The notes beneath the pieces are model-generated. The model made no database searches. It was not told the DNA's origin and was given only the letters and a program-made list of their open reading frames with translations. The position numbers were made by a program, and so were the translations under genes. Of a stretch of DNA of 64,000 bases, positions 49,281 to 61,929 are shown piece after piece; within the stretch, counting starts at the first letter, position 1, and each line of letters starts with the position of its first letter. The DNA comes from Lithospermum erythrorhizon (taxonomy: Eukaryota; Streptophyta; Magnoliopsida; Boraginales; Boraginaceae), in contig JADFUC010002431.1 of NCBI GenBank assembly GCA_019722365.1, forward strand, positions 310,001-374,000, written 5' to 3'.

Positions 49281-49600
49281 CATGCGTTGGGGCTATGGGC
49301 TAGTGGGTTGAACTTGTGGAATTAGAGACAGACCAGCCCAATTTAGCTAAAATCATTTTATCACCCTTTATTTATAGGAAGGGGATCAATTAAACAATAT
49401 TTTGTACAAATTCGGCCCAACACTGTATGTAGCAATTCGCAGGCCATCCCAACATTCATTATTATTAGGAGCCCAAAATTGCAAATTCTCTCTACATATA
49501 AACCCTAATCTTTTCACCAAAAAAAAAAAATTAAATTCCCAATCTAACTACTTTGCTGCTTCAAAAAGTTGTCCCCTTAGCTTCATTTGTAGTACCTTTG
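49281..49600 (+). promoter_or_regulatory. Promoter-like block: site II words, TATA and telo-box
   Basis: Several TGGGCT/GGCCCA/AGCCCA words lie at about 49297, 49332, 49413 and 49470. After them comes CATATAAACCCTAATC at 49495-49510, which combines a TATA-like box with a telo-box (AAACCCTAA). Site II plus telo-box is the usual promoter style of plant ribosomal-protein and some snoRNA genes. A leader-like stretch follows, but no coding exon or snoRNA boxes that I recognise. It may be an orphan promoter, a small RNA gene or chance. Confidence 0.4.
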
Positions 49601-51336
49601 TATAATATCATTTTTCAATTTTATTTATATTTATATTTTTTGTTTCTTTTTATTGATCTACTTGATTATTACTATATCTGATTTTTTCTTTCTAATTTTG
49701 CAAATTAATATTACAAAATTTGTTAATTTTTACTGTTAGGAAAATAAATTGAAAGATTTTTTTAGATGCAATTAGTATTTTTTGATAAATTAAAAAAATA
49801 TAGTTGGATTTTGATTTTTTAATAGTTGAGATTTTAACTCAGTTTAACGAATTTTGTTAATTGAGTATTGGAAAAATTAATTCGCCGATATTTTTGAGAT
49901 AGATGTAGTATTATTTGATAAGTGCTGAGTTTATTATTTGATTTGTAGGCGACTATGATATGTATTGATAATTATGAGTGGATCTTGAGGAAATGGTGAT
50001 TATTATAGGTCGGTTTTTAATATATGTTTTTATTTACTTTTTGATTCGGTCTCTTTTAATTTCATTTCAACTTCGATTTCTAAATTCATTATTCAATTTT
50101 GATTTAGTCATTAGGATTCTGGATTTGTGATTTTAATTGATTTTTATTATGAGTCCTTAAGGAATTTTAATTGTAGAGTTTAGTATTAATTTGGATTTCT
50201 TAATTATATAGGGAATATTTGTTCACGCAATCAAGTGAATGGAATAGAAGTATTGAGTATCTTGTAAAGAATATTTATTTATGATTCTATGATTTTTTAC
50301 AGAATTAAAAATATTGGTGCATCTCATGGAAATTGGTTAAATAATTATTTATTATTATGTGTCATGATTTACTTTTCATGAGTACATGTATACTCCTATT
50401 TGTGTCAACTAAGAGTAATGTTATTTTTATGCATTTTTAGATAGTTCAGTTTGTGACATGAAAACAAAAAGATGATCCATAGCTCAATTGGAAGAGCTCT
50501 CAAAAATTAATGGTACTTTTTGAGTTATAGATTTATCAGCGATTGATTATATGTTAGAATTTATTTTAATTCTTCGAATTAGGTTGAAATTGAGAAATTC
50601 GGCGAGTTTATATTTGTATGTTGTTGGAATCATTACGTTTATAGTAAGCTTAGTTTCATATTTGGTAATATTTTGAAACCCATTGTATATTATTTGACAC
50701 TTTGACACCGTACTTTGTGTTCTTGAAGTGAATTATAAAATGATGCAAAGATAACCATGAACACATTCTCTTAATAGCGAAAAGAGTTTAAATCAAATTC
50801 TAGCTTGATTTTCCTTGATGACAAATCTTCAATTTTACATTTATTTTGCACAAAATAGTCATAAATCACGTTACCATATGATGATACGGTCGGTTTTAGG
50901 TGATGAGCGGGATCATGAAATCCTGAGGGTGTGCTTTGATATGCGCACTCGAAGTGTGTCTTCTGAAAACAAGGGCCAGGTTCTTAGAAGCGCTCAAGCG
51001 ATCCAATCGATAGCGGATCAAAAGAGTTTCTGGTTTCGAAAAAGAAATAGTATTTGCGTATCAAAGTGAACTTACTTGATTTGGCACCGATCTTATAGTT
51101 GTTTTGAGCGGTTTCTTTGGTTGATCCTTGATGACTTCATTAAACGCCATGTAATGATTACTCGACTTCATTAAAGAGTCGTGTAATAATAATGTAATTA
51201 CCTCCTTAATGGTGCCAAATGGTGTTGGAAATCGATGAGAATTGATTCGAATTTATTATTATCTTACGTTGGCCAATGATTGTGTATCGATTCATTGCAG
51301 GTTGGTTAAATGTGATTAATTGAACTTAGTGTTCAC
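49600..51336. other. Intergenic, no gene seen
   Basis: AT-rich DNA. The ORF at 50815-51069 is less AT-biased but resembles nothing I know. At about 50473-50495, CCATAGCTCAATTGGAAGAGC fits a tRNA D-arm/A-box, but no B-box follows at the right distance, so I do not call a tRNA. Confidence 0.45.
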
Positions 51337-51830
51337 CTTGTAGTAATTGTATATTACTAGTGTGGGTTACCGTGATAATTTAAGGGGGTTATGGCGATTC
51401 TTTAGATGTTACTCGTTAATCGTTATAATAATAGTAATTGGTCAATTATTATTATTATACAAGCACTATTATACGAGCCTAGAGGCCACGCTATACGGTG
51501 ACGTTAAGTTATATTTCATGCATGAAATTAAGAAGCTATAGTGAAATGTATTTCATAATTCTGAGGATTACATTTTATGTAGAATATCGATTGAACAAAT
51601 AGAATCGATTAAATAATTATTTAATTGGTTCGAGTAATTAGTATTTATCAATAACTTGAAAGATTATTGATATTGACTTCATTACTATTTAATTAAGCTA
51701 ATTAAATAGTTCAACTCGTCTTGACTTCATTAGTGTCTTAACGAACTAATAGAGTTAACGAGTATTAATCTTGCTTGGGTTCTTTATCGGGGCATTTTAA
51801 CTAGCGCATATAAACAAACTTTAGGGTTTA
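51337..51830 (+). repeat. Dispersed repeat, copy B
   Basis: Collinear with the window start (copy A, 1-480), with the shared blocks TAATTGTATATTACTAGTGT, GATAATTTAAG, CGTTAATCGTTATAATAAT, ATGCATGAAATTAA and GAGTTAACGAGT. Beyond the shared zone, both copies run into a leader-like stretch with an AGGGTTTAT/TTAGGGTTT word. Ends and target duplications are not determined. It forms the left part of a long, decayed repeat tract continuing to about 55.6 kb. Confidence 0.55.
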
Positions 51831-54800
51831 TGATATAATAAAGTGAAGCTTTTCATGAAAAACCTAAAATACTTTCGCCCTTGGCGAAATTTCTCCAAGA
51901 ATTTTCATGGTTTTGGTTTTTTGTTCGTCAGCGTTTGCTATAAATCGGGTTGATTCGACCTCTCTGATAAGAGAAGTCAAATTCACGTTGTGAATTTAGG
52001 CGTGGAATTTTAGTGGAATTTCTTTCATTTGCTGATGTAAATTACTACTGTTAAATATGTTGTAATTATATGTATTTGTTGAATAATGTAGTAAGCCTTT
52101 AAGATTCACTTGGAATTATGGATTTGTATTTATACTCATATATCATAGTATTTTCCATCGAAATGGAGCAGTGAATACTCGAAGCGGTCTTTTTTTCCCA
52201 TAGAAGTTGAATTTATCGAGCCCACAGCACTAATAGGCCACTAAGCAGCTTATTGGTTCTTAAATACTTTGATCATCCTTTGAGAACCGAATGGGGTTGG
52301 ACTTCATAGGATCGGCCCATTTATTTATGGGATTATCGTATGCTCCCAGTCAACCCATTTTCGTCAGGTTGGATCGAATATGGGTAGATACATTCATTTC
52401 CATACAATGGCGCCTTAACTCCGCCTGAAGTCGAGGCGTTTTGCCTCCCGAAACGCCGTTGCCGTTTATTATCTCGTCATTTGCATGCGAATTTTTAGGC
52501 ACAATCTACCGGCTCTTACGTTATCGCACAGTTTAGGGTGAAAAGACCCCGTCTTCTACATAAATTCGAGGATTCCAGACTTTTCTCAGCTTGCTTTCAC
52601 GAAAATTTTCAAGCTTCACCTTACTCCCCAGAAAATTCATTCTACGACTCCCGGCTGCATTCTTAGCACTGACGTACGCTCAGAAGATGCATCACTCCCA
52701 CAGAGAGTAATACAGAGATGAAATACGAGATACCCTCTCCGTCTCCCTGCCGGGTGGGCAAGCCCTCTCACGATAGGGCCATATACGAAGTTCTTTCTCC
52801 TTTGCTTGATCGAGAGGGTCATGCGGAGGATAGCTTGACACAGTGCTTGGTCTCGGGCACCACTTGAGGGTTTTACCGGTTGTGGATATAGGTAATGCCT
52901 CGTTTGAACTATGTATTCCTCACTTTTTTTGCTCACATACAGTTTTTGATTCTCAGTTGTCTTACTCGCTTTCCCGGTGACCTCTGCTTCTCGGGCGCAG
53001 GGATGGTCGCTGCTACTATCTGGCGAGACCAGCACTCACTGAAACAACTTTACGGGAGTGCGCCGAGGGGAGGTCCATGGAGGCTAAGCTGGAGCGGCTC
53101 GTGCTCAGTCGGCTCTAACTATCCACAGGATTTGGCCTTGAAGGTCAAAGTGATGAGGTTGAGGCGAGAGAGGGATCTTTGCCGACTTGACCTGACATTT
53201 CCCGTCGGAGAGGGAGGGCTTCCGTTGCGCTATCTACCAAGGCTGACCTCGGAAGTGCCCGATGTGTAGAGCTACGTCTATCGAGATTTGTCCTCGGTGT
53301 CAGGCTCCAGGCGCTCCTGTTCACGGGTGGAGGAATATAAGCTGACCATTACCACTGTGAGGTGGATGGGCAATCTTGTTCCTTCCCACAGAAGTCGTCC
53401 TTTCGGCCAGCCCAGAATTTGAAGGTTTTTATTATGTACCTGAGCTTTTTCCCTAGAGTTTTATTAATATATCTTCAAATTCCTCGTCTTTTTATGATTG
53501 TCTTCATTTTTTGTTGCTTGATGTTTAATTTTCAACTCCGTATTAATTAGAGCTGCTCAGGACCACTTGGGTCGGGGAAGGATCTCGACCTCTTATGGCT
53601 AGGGTCACTACATAAAAGTTTAGATTGCCCATTGTTGTTTAAATGCCCAGATCCTCCTACCGCTTGAGGCGGAGTGGGATGTGCACCTTTTAAGAGTAGA
53701 GACGTTGTACGTAGGACGTCTCGCTTTATCCGGAACTCACTCGCTTGTCGATGCAAGAGTTTGGTTCTACAGTCGATCGAGTAAGATGTACTTTCGAAAC
53801 ATTTTCGATAGCTTTATGTCGTCGAAGTGTGGATTGGTCTATATTAGGCGGCAGGACTCGATTGACACTACATTCATACAGACCTTTTGAATATTTAAAA
53901 TTGCTTCTTATTTGAAATAAATCTTTTATTCAAAAATTAGCAAGAAAAGATACAAGAGGTGAGAACACACGTAGTATTTCCTCGTATGACGAGTTCGTGA
54001 CCGCGGCATAGAGCCACTTCGGGTTTCAGTTCATCTTGTTGGTCCCTCTGATCTCTTGAGATATAGTGCTTGCGGAGATTCCGTGCTTCTTAGGTTTCCG
54101 TAGGCGGGCGCTGTGGGTGTTGCTCACGAGGGACTAGACCTCACCACCGAGGGTGGCGGCCCCAGTTAGCATTTGTAATAGGCGGCCACTTTGTCTTTGT
54201 CTTTGTGCCATCTTTCCGCCAGCCGACAACCTCTTTTCTTCGATAGATCCAAGTTGAGGCATGACCTCTGCTCGTTCGCATGTTGCTTGGATTGTAGATG
54301 CCACTGTATATGTGTTCTTGCTTTTGTTTGTGTAGCATGCTAGTAGTTATTGTTTAACTAAATTGTTGGTAGATGATGACATCATGTTAGCGATGTTTGA
54401 TTATAATATATAGGGTTATAGCATATGTCGAGGGCCATTGCATTTGTGGGCATTGTTACGTCCCCGTATTGGGGATGTTCGGATCGAGTGTTTCGTATTA
54501 TTCTTTAGTGTTGATTTTATGGACCTTGGTCAAATTAGGGCTTGTGTAATATGAGAAAGATGAGATTTCTTTCTTATTATTGATGTTGTTTGGACTTATG
54601 TGTACTTTGAATCTGTATTCACTTATATTTAGATGCTGCGTTCTATTGTATTTCTTTGTGAATATAAAACATCGAATCTTAAGTAGGGTAACGTTGTGGC
54701 TTGTTTAGTATTTTACTATTGACAAGCTGCTAGTTTTATATATATATATATATTCTGGTGGAGTTCTACATACGGACCGTTCGAGATTGTAATGGAGTCA

Positions 54801-55640
54801 CATTTCGGGCGATAAGTTTCCGCAACGGCTTGGTGACCCCTCAAAACTTCGAGGTTGAGTAGTTCTTTGTAGAACATTGACCTTCTTGAGAGCTGCGTTG
54901 TTATCCTTTAGGTGGCGTGGTGGCTAGGGGATCTCGGCTGATCGTTTATTTAAATCTTGTCGAGTTTGAGTCCTTGTTTACTCGGTTGTGGGTGATTTAT
55001 ATTATGGATGTATTATTGAGCGCTCACTTGTTTTTTTATGTCGCTCTTATGTATCGAATATGTGATGATAGGTTAGGTTTCGTCCGCGATGATGTCCACG
55101 TGCGTGAAACTATTTCTACTTTTTCTTGCTTAAGCATTTTTTAAATCCGGTCCTTTTATTTTATATAAATCGTTGGGCGACTCGGTATCCATTTCTACTA
55201 ACGAGTACAACACCGACATTTCAGGCGAATTAAATTCTGAGTTAACTTGAATAAAACTGAATCTGGTTATTATTCTTGAATAATAGAAATTTGAGTTTAT
55301 TAACTTTTTTGGATTTTTGTTCATAAAGGTGTTATGATATCTGTGAAGTCTGTTGGTATAATCTAGGTTATTCTATACTCTTGAGCATAGTTTGCTAAAT
55401 CGAGGCTAGTTTTTAGCTGAGTTTGTAATTAGTTCCTCAGGTATAGTGAAATCTGTTAAGTTGATCTGCCCGGGGATTAGTCCTTACACACTGTTAGGGA
55501 TACCACGTTAAAATATATGTCTCTTTATTTTTCAGTACTTTGCATAATTCATTGTCTTAGTTTCGAATCTGTTTGTGCAAATTCGCTTCCGATATAACAT
55601 GCTCTGCCATCCTCGTCGTGTTACTTATAACTAGTATAAA
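51831..55640. repeat. Decayed, less AT-rich repeat tract
   Basis: From about 52.2 to 54.4 kb the base composition is visibly more GC-rich than its surroundings and rich in CG words, yet no ORF exceeds about 130 codons and none matches gag, protease, reverse transcriptase or integrase. TTACGTCCCCG at 54459 and TATA-rich runs (54737-54757) are retroelement-like at best. I read it as a heavily mutated transposon, type unknown. Open frames at 52637-53035 and 52895-53269 are chance relics. Confidence 0.4.
54911..54973 (+). mobile_element. SINE-like tRNA-derived head (degenerate)
   Basis: GGTGGCGTGGTGGCTAGGGG resembles the A-box start of plant SINEs. CGAGTTTGAGTCC, about 32 bases later, resembles a B-box (GGTTCGAGTCC) at the expected distance. 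The 3' end and target duplication were not identified, so the extent is uncertain. Confidence 0.5.
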
Positions 55641-58600
55641 AAAATACCACTCCCTATCCCCCATATCCGGGTGCATGTATTTTCCAGACACTAAATTTTG
55701 AACATTTTATCCTTAAGCGGCGTCTTATTTATGCGTGCTAAAAAAGTAAACCAACGTACAAAGTGCGTATTCATTTCAACTTTCAACAAAACCTATATAG
55801 CTCTTTGGGTGTGATCAAATGCGACACATGTGTTGGAAATCAAAACCAACACACAGAGTGCACGTTGGATTAGTAATTGGGCAAAACGCAACGCCAGAGA
55901 TGTACACCCGACCGTATATGGTATGTATTGGACTAGCAACGTCCAGCCATGCCGCGTGCCGTCAATTTGTATTTGGAAAAAATTGCGGATATTGCATGGT
56001 ATGTGTGTGCGATTAATTACATTATTATTATTTTGTTATAATAAATTATTGTATTAAAGAAATTATTATTATTAGTTATTAATTAGGGATAATTCACCAC
56101 GAGTTGAGAAGTCGATTTAATAAGCATGTTTGATATAACGTAGATTTGAAGTTAGTGTTAAAGTGTCAAATAATTTTTAGTTTTGTTTAAGAATTTTGTA
56201 AATGAGTTAAAATTACAAAAATAAATCGGTAAGTTTAATTTGAGAATTCTCGTTTTAATTTTATGTTAACTTTAAGAAATGTGAATATATTTTCAACGCT
56301 AAAGTTAATATTGTTGATATCATTTTATGTATTATGTTCATGTTACTAAGATTATTTTCATGTTTTTCGTTAATATATCATTGTTCTAATGTTTGTATCT
56401 CATGTTTGAATTTTAAATAATTATTTTGATTTTTTTTGTTAAAAGTTAAAGTTAATAATGTTCAAGTTAGTGTTAAAGTGTCAAATTATTTATGGTAACT
56501 ATTTAAATAAATAAATTATATTGATTATTTATGTCAAACATGAAAATAGAAAACTAAGGCTCCAACAGGCACATGATGTGCTCAAATGAATAAATGCGAA
56601 GATGCAGTGTAGGCGCATTTGTCATATAGATAAATTACCTGGCGTATTCTCGTATAGATATTCAATGGCCATGTTGTGCTCGTTGGTTGTCTAAGCAGTA
56701 GTCGTTGTGTGTTGGCTTGACACGCTGATGTGGGTAATTTTAGAAAAATAGATGAGAAAAAGTACAAATGTAGTTGACTAATTAATTTTTTATATTAATT
56801 ATGGTAGATTTGAAGTTGGTTATAAGTATGATGAATTTTTAACAAAATCTACAAGTTTTCATCTTCAAAATCTTAAGAATATTTAATTTCAAAGTATAAT
56901 ATGTTATTTTCATAAGATGTAATATGATGTTATGTTTTTTTTCGGTTTAGTCGAGCATTCATACAGCGTTGATATTGTTACTCTACGTTTGTACTTTCAT
57001 ACTATTTGGAATGCGGATATATTAAAACACGGTGAAGTTTCGGAATAGTCGCTTCTTTAAAAATTTAGATAAAACTAGGCCCAGCAATATAAAATTACTT
57101 TATACTCTTTACTTTAATTAATACTCCATATACGTTTGAATTTACTAACATAATATATAATTAATAATGATTAATTGATTAATAATTGATAGAACAAATT
57201 GAACAAAGATTAACAAATGTTGTCATGTACATCCATTATTAAAAAGAATAATTAAAAATCAATTAAAAATAATAACATATAATTAAGTAATACATTAATA
57301 ATTGATCGAAAAAAATTGAACAATAAAACTTAACAAATCAATTTATAGATCAGCATGCGGAATTAATGTTTCGTTAAGCTGATGAGCAGCGTAGCGTCTT
57401 ATTTGGATATGAATAACATATACACACACAAGAATGTTAACTTCAATCAGCGAGTATTTAGCCGTTGGATAAGAGTTTTTATAAATAATATTCGCGTGCG
57501 TTCGTTAAGAATAAAATTGTGAAATTTATGGTTAGGAAATTAGTGACTGGGAAATAGTTCTCTCCCCCATATACTCATATGCGACTGAATATAAATCTTT
57601 AATCGAAATTCAACATATGAATCCTCTCCTTACGGCTTAAACAAAGAAATAGTGCATTCTTTCTAATAACATTATTCAAATTTAATTATGAAAAAGAAAA
57701 TGGTTCCAAAACGAACTTAGTCAAGGAAATAAGGAAGAAAGATAAACTAGAATCTCAAAAAATCCAATTACCAACAACCATTCAGACCATACAAGCAGAA
57801 CAGACTAAAAGATCAATCACTTAAGCATCAAAACTATGCTTCATCTGAAATCAATGTTCACTTTGTGGGAGTAATTTGTTCTACTAAACCATTTTATTTT
57901 CTTTGTTTACATGTTCTTTTTCACTTGAATTGTGGCAGCGGTATTAGTTGCCAAAACTACAGAGACTTTTCTCACATGTAGTTTGCTAAAGAATCTTTTG
58001 TGCTCAGACTCCTTTATATATATATATATTGAATATATAAATTATATAGCCAGCTAGTATTACATGACCAGTTTTGCTTCTAAGTACCCTTTTAAGTGTT
58101 GAACGCCTTGAGACGATTCTTGTTGAACCACGCCTCTTATTATGCCGCCGGATTTATTAAGAGATGAAATCATTAAAATATACCTTAAATGTTCAATATC
58201 ATCTGCAACATTTACTTTTGAAGGAATCTCATCAGCAATTTAGGTGGGAAAATATGTGTATAAGGTCTGCCATTATTTCTGTAGGGCAATATTGGCTCAA
58301 AATTAATGACAAAATGACAGGTTTGTTGTTAGTAATGAACCTCATCAGTTTCCAACCTTCCACCTGCATTGCATTGGCTATCCAAATATGCAAATAACAG
58401 ATAACAGTTAGCAAAATGATTTTTGGATTAACCCACAAATGTGCCCTATAACTTCTTCTTCTCTTATTTTCCCGCCTCGCATAGTACTGATTTGCATTGT
58501 CAGATGTGGAACCATTATCACATCTTTCTCATTCTCTTAAAAAGATCTAGTCTTCGGTTAATCCTGGAGCCTATGACCATTCAGTGTTGCCAAGTCTCCG

Positions 58601-59023
58601 TTACCATTAATGCCGTCGGAGTTCTTATCCATCACAGTGTGAAGGGAGCACAATGCTAATGAAATGACAGTTCTCTAAGTTGTGCACTATGTTAGTTTCT
58701 GCAGATAGTTAAGTCCATAAAGTAGAATATGGCAGAGCATAAAACCCAATTGTTGAATAGAGTTTTATGACAGTTGAACAAAAGTATCAGAAGATTATGT
58801 TTTGTTGTGAAAGATTTCAATTTGTGAGAAACTGATACCAGCATAGTGTAACTTGTACACCTTTACACACTTCCCACCAAATACATTGCACAACTAAACA
58901 TAAACCTGATTCTGGAGCTTCATCGACATGTTACAACATTGGCAAGGAAGCGCATATCAAAATTTACACCTGATTGTTCATGTGAATGGTTTTGTATTGT
59001 ATTATATGTTCTATTTATTTTCT
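55641..59023. other. Intergenic, no gene seen
   Basis: AT-rich to about 57.9 kb. 58.1-59.0 kb has a more genic base composition and probably contains the 3' UTR of the PP2C gene on the minus strand. ORFs at 58164-58397, 58232-58438 and 58441-58659 show no domain. Confidence 0.45.
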
Positions 59024-61622
59024 TTACAGACATGATCTCCATATTCTCCCCTCCAATGAAATAACAATGATTGAAACATCATCATGGTAGCGACGCCTAT
59101 CTCCTTGTGGAATTTCGATGATTGATCATTAGTATAGGAACTTGTAATTACTGATAATATCGAGTTCTGAAGTAAAGTGAGTCCATACCAGCTTTTTTTG
59201 CTGCACGAAACAGGACTTCCTCTACTAGATGTTGTGCAGGATCTCCTTCCGGAGACCATGAGATGAAAAGTTCAACTTCAGAAACTGCTTCTTCGTTTGT
59301 GAAATACTGGTAGAGTCCATCAGATGACAGAACAAGGAACCTGTCTCTTGGCCCTAATTTGTGGTGATAGAGGGAAGGAAGACAATTGATGTATGAAGAT
59401 GTTCCAACATAATCTATTCTGAACATTTCCAGAAGTGCATTGTTCCACTTTGGCTGCAGCGAAAATAATCATGAACAAACATATGTAAGCCAGTATCAAG
59501 TACTCCAAGATCAGGCATGTACAACAGGGTTTTCTCTCTATCCTAGACAGGCTCTTAGATTTCATAAAACTTCAAGTTTGTACCCAAAGTTAAATTGTTT
59601 TTTTCCCTATGACAGACGAGGAACTCCGTGCTAGATTTATCCATGTCTAGTTGAAATCTACATTCTTTCATGCACGGAAGAATAAAATACATTTTCTATT
59701 TCCTGCCAAATTCGTGAAAATCGTGTTAGTTGAAAATGCAATGTACCTGTTTGAGAAATCCAGCGCCAAAAGCTCGAGTGACCTTCAAAGAACCTTTGAC
59801 GCGATCATTTACTATTGCAGCATCATCCTCTTGGTGTTCACTTCGTATTCTCTGAACTTCCTGTGACCAAAACAATACCAATTAACAAAAGCATTCAAGA
59901 TTGACAAGTTCATGAAGAACAATGAAATAGTGATCAAAGCTTTACCTCTTGAATTGAGGTGCTATGATCCACACTAAGCTGAAGAGCAGTTAAAGGTGGG
60001 GTTTCAGTTGATCTCTCATCAATATCACCAGCTTCTATGTCATTAAGAGTTTCTTCATTGATCTTCTCCAAGTCTTGGCTCCAAAGATCAGGCGCTTTCT
60101 TCTGAGCCAAAACCGCCCTACTATCGCCAACATTCATCACATACACATCATCTCCCTTCATTAACATCACAAGAACACACGAACCCATCAAAGCAAGCTC
60201 AGGATTCTCCATGAGCATCAAATCAGCAATATTTAAATAAGCCTCTTCCGTTTTCTTTAAAGCCTCGGATAATGCTTTTAGAACTTCGGCGTGATTGGAA
60301 CCATTATTGTTCGATTGCTCCTTTAACCTCCTATCAAGCTCTAATCTTTCCCTATCCCATTCATACCTCCACCTCCTCTGATTCTCCTCGTGTTTCTTGG
60401 CAAACCCCCTGTACTTAACCTTCGAATTCCTTCCCCTCCTTTTCCTAAACCTCGAATCAAAATTCACTTCCTGATTTGAATAAGGATAAGACTCCTGCCA
60501 AATGTTCCTCGAACAACCATCCTTAGTCCTATCTCTTGAGGTATCAACACACTCACTCTGAACTATATCCTCATCTTCGACACTTAATTTATCCACTGTA
60601 TCGCTAGAACCATTAGTACTAATGGAGGAATCAACCTTATTATCATCCCATAACAAGCCTTTCAACTCCTTCTGTACAGCAACATATAAGTTTGATAACA
60701 AATAATCTGGTGCATCAGGTCCATTAAAACCATCATAAATTCCAACAAATACCCATTCATGTTCTTCAGAGACAACTACATGTACCCTATCTTCCCCTGC
60801 CTTTCCTTGAGCCCATTGAAGATTTTGAACATCTAATGATTCATCATCATAATCTAAGCTACAAGCACTGCTTAAATTCACACTACTACTAATAGTAAGT
60901 TCATTTTGTTTCTCAGAACTCATATTCCAATCACTATCCTTGATCGAAACCATGCTTTTGATTGGCGTAACAATCGAACTCTGCCCCCTTTTCATAGTCT
61001 TCGACAAAGCCCGTTGCAAAGCCCGAACAATCGACACCTTCCTCGACTTCCCCTTTAGAGCAAAACCACCGTGGGAAAAGCTCCTCTGGAACTGATCACA
61101 CGCCCCCTTCTCGAGCGGGCCTGAAAAAAGTCCGCGATCAAGCGGCCCCGACATGAACCCACGCTCTATCGGCCCCGACATGAAACCTCGCTCGGACGGG
61201 GTCAGGCCCGACGAAGTCAACGGGCCCGAGTTGACCGTTGACCGTCCCGTTGACTTTCTCGGAACAAGCTGGAGAGGCACTGCAGCAAAGGAGGTGGAGC
61301 TCTGAAAGGCGGCCGATGAGTGGTCAACGCTATTATACGAGTAAAGGTCAACGAAAGACGTCGAAAGTGGCGTAGAGGTATTTGCACTAACTGATGCACC
61401 GGAGATTGATCGGAACATGGTCAACGACGAAGAAGTCAACGTTGAAGAAGCTTCTTGACTATCATCTAAGCAATTTGGGTCGGGTCTAACATAGCAAAAA
61501 GAATGACCCAAATCATCAATTGGGTCAGATATTACAAAACCACCAATATTTTTCCTCCTCTTAGCTTCTTCACCAGAGGAGCCAGTGAAGCATACTCTAA
61601 TCTTCCCAACACCGTTGCCCAT
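59024..61622 (-). CDS. POL-like protein phosphatase 2C (PLL4/PLL5 type), last exon disrupted
   Basis: A plant PP2C of the POLTERGEIST-like group, which acts at the plasma membrane in receptor-kinase signalling. Exon 1 is 59946-61622 (559 aa), exon 2 is 59747-59860 (38 aa) and exon 3 starts at 59453. These junctions keep frame. MGNGVGK suggests myristoylation. Family marks are [11 protein letters not shown] (39-49), three repeats of the SGPxxRGFxSGP kind (about 145-172), [25 protein letters not shown] (297-301), GDSRA (499-503), [16 protein letters not shown] and [10 protein letters not shown] (D642). Exon 3 should end AAKKAG and join an exon reading MDFHELLEIPQG. Here the conserved end, [15 protein letters not shown] to stop, is at 59116-59024 but in another frame, with TAA and TGA just upstream and no AG acceptor between. 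Read-through stops at 59148, giving about 698 aa without the last metal-binding Asp (HDD). Possible causes are a deletion over the 3' splice site, or a sequence error. Confidence 0.85.
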
Positions 61623-61890
61623 TTAATAAATTTGATAAAAAAAATGCAAGAAAACACAAAAAAGGAGTATATCTAAGTATTCTACTTAACAAAATTGATC
61701 CGAAATTCAAGAAAACACATAAAAGAGTATGCCTATGAGTACTAGACTTAACAAAATTGATAAAAAAAATTCAAGAAAACAACAAAAGAGGTTGTCTATA
61801 AGTACTAGACTTTGTCAAATTTATTGCGGACTAGATAAATTTGCTTAATTGTTGAGGGGTCATAATATTGGAGTTTTTGTTGGAAAATTT

Positions 61891-61893
<3 letters not shown>

Positions 61894-61923
<30 letters not shown>
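61894..61923. repeat. (GA)n microsatellite upstream of the PP2C start
   Basis: An uninterrupted GA run (CT on the coding strand), 271-301 bases before the ATG at 61622. It is probably in the leader or core promoter, and is the counterpart of the tract upstream of the PUB13-like gene. Confidence 0.9.
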
Positions 61924-61927
<4 letters not shown>

Positions 61928-61929
61928 TT

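Noticed and set aside
50466..50545. tRNA gene at CCATAGCTCAATTGGAAGAGC
   Set aside because: The D-arm/A-box fits well, but no anticodon stem or B-box follows at tRNA spacing. It is at most a fragment.
52637..53035. 132-codon minus-strand ORF as a gag relic
   Set aside because: No zinc knuckle, capsid or other retroviral motif is visible in the translation, so length alone does not support it.
60000..60600. Frameshift or extra exon in the PP2C linker (residues about 330-440)
   Set aside because: The long charged linker stays in frame and rejoins conserved sequence ([10 protein letters not shown]). POL-like phosphatases vary widely in length here.
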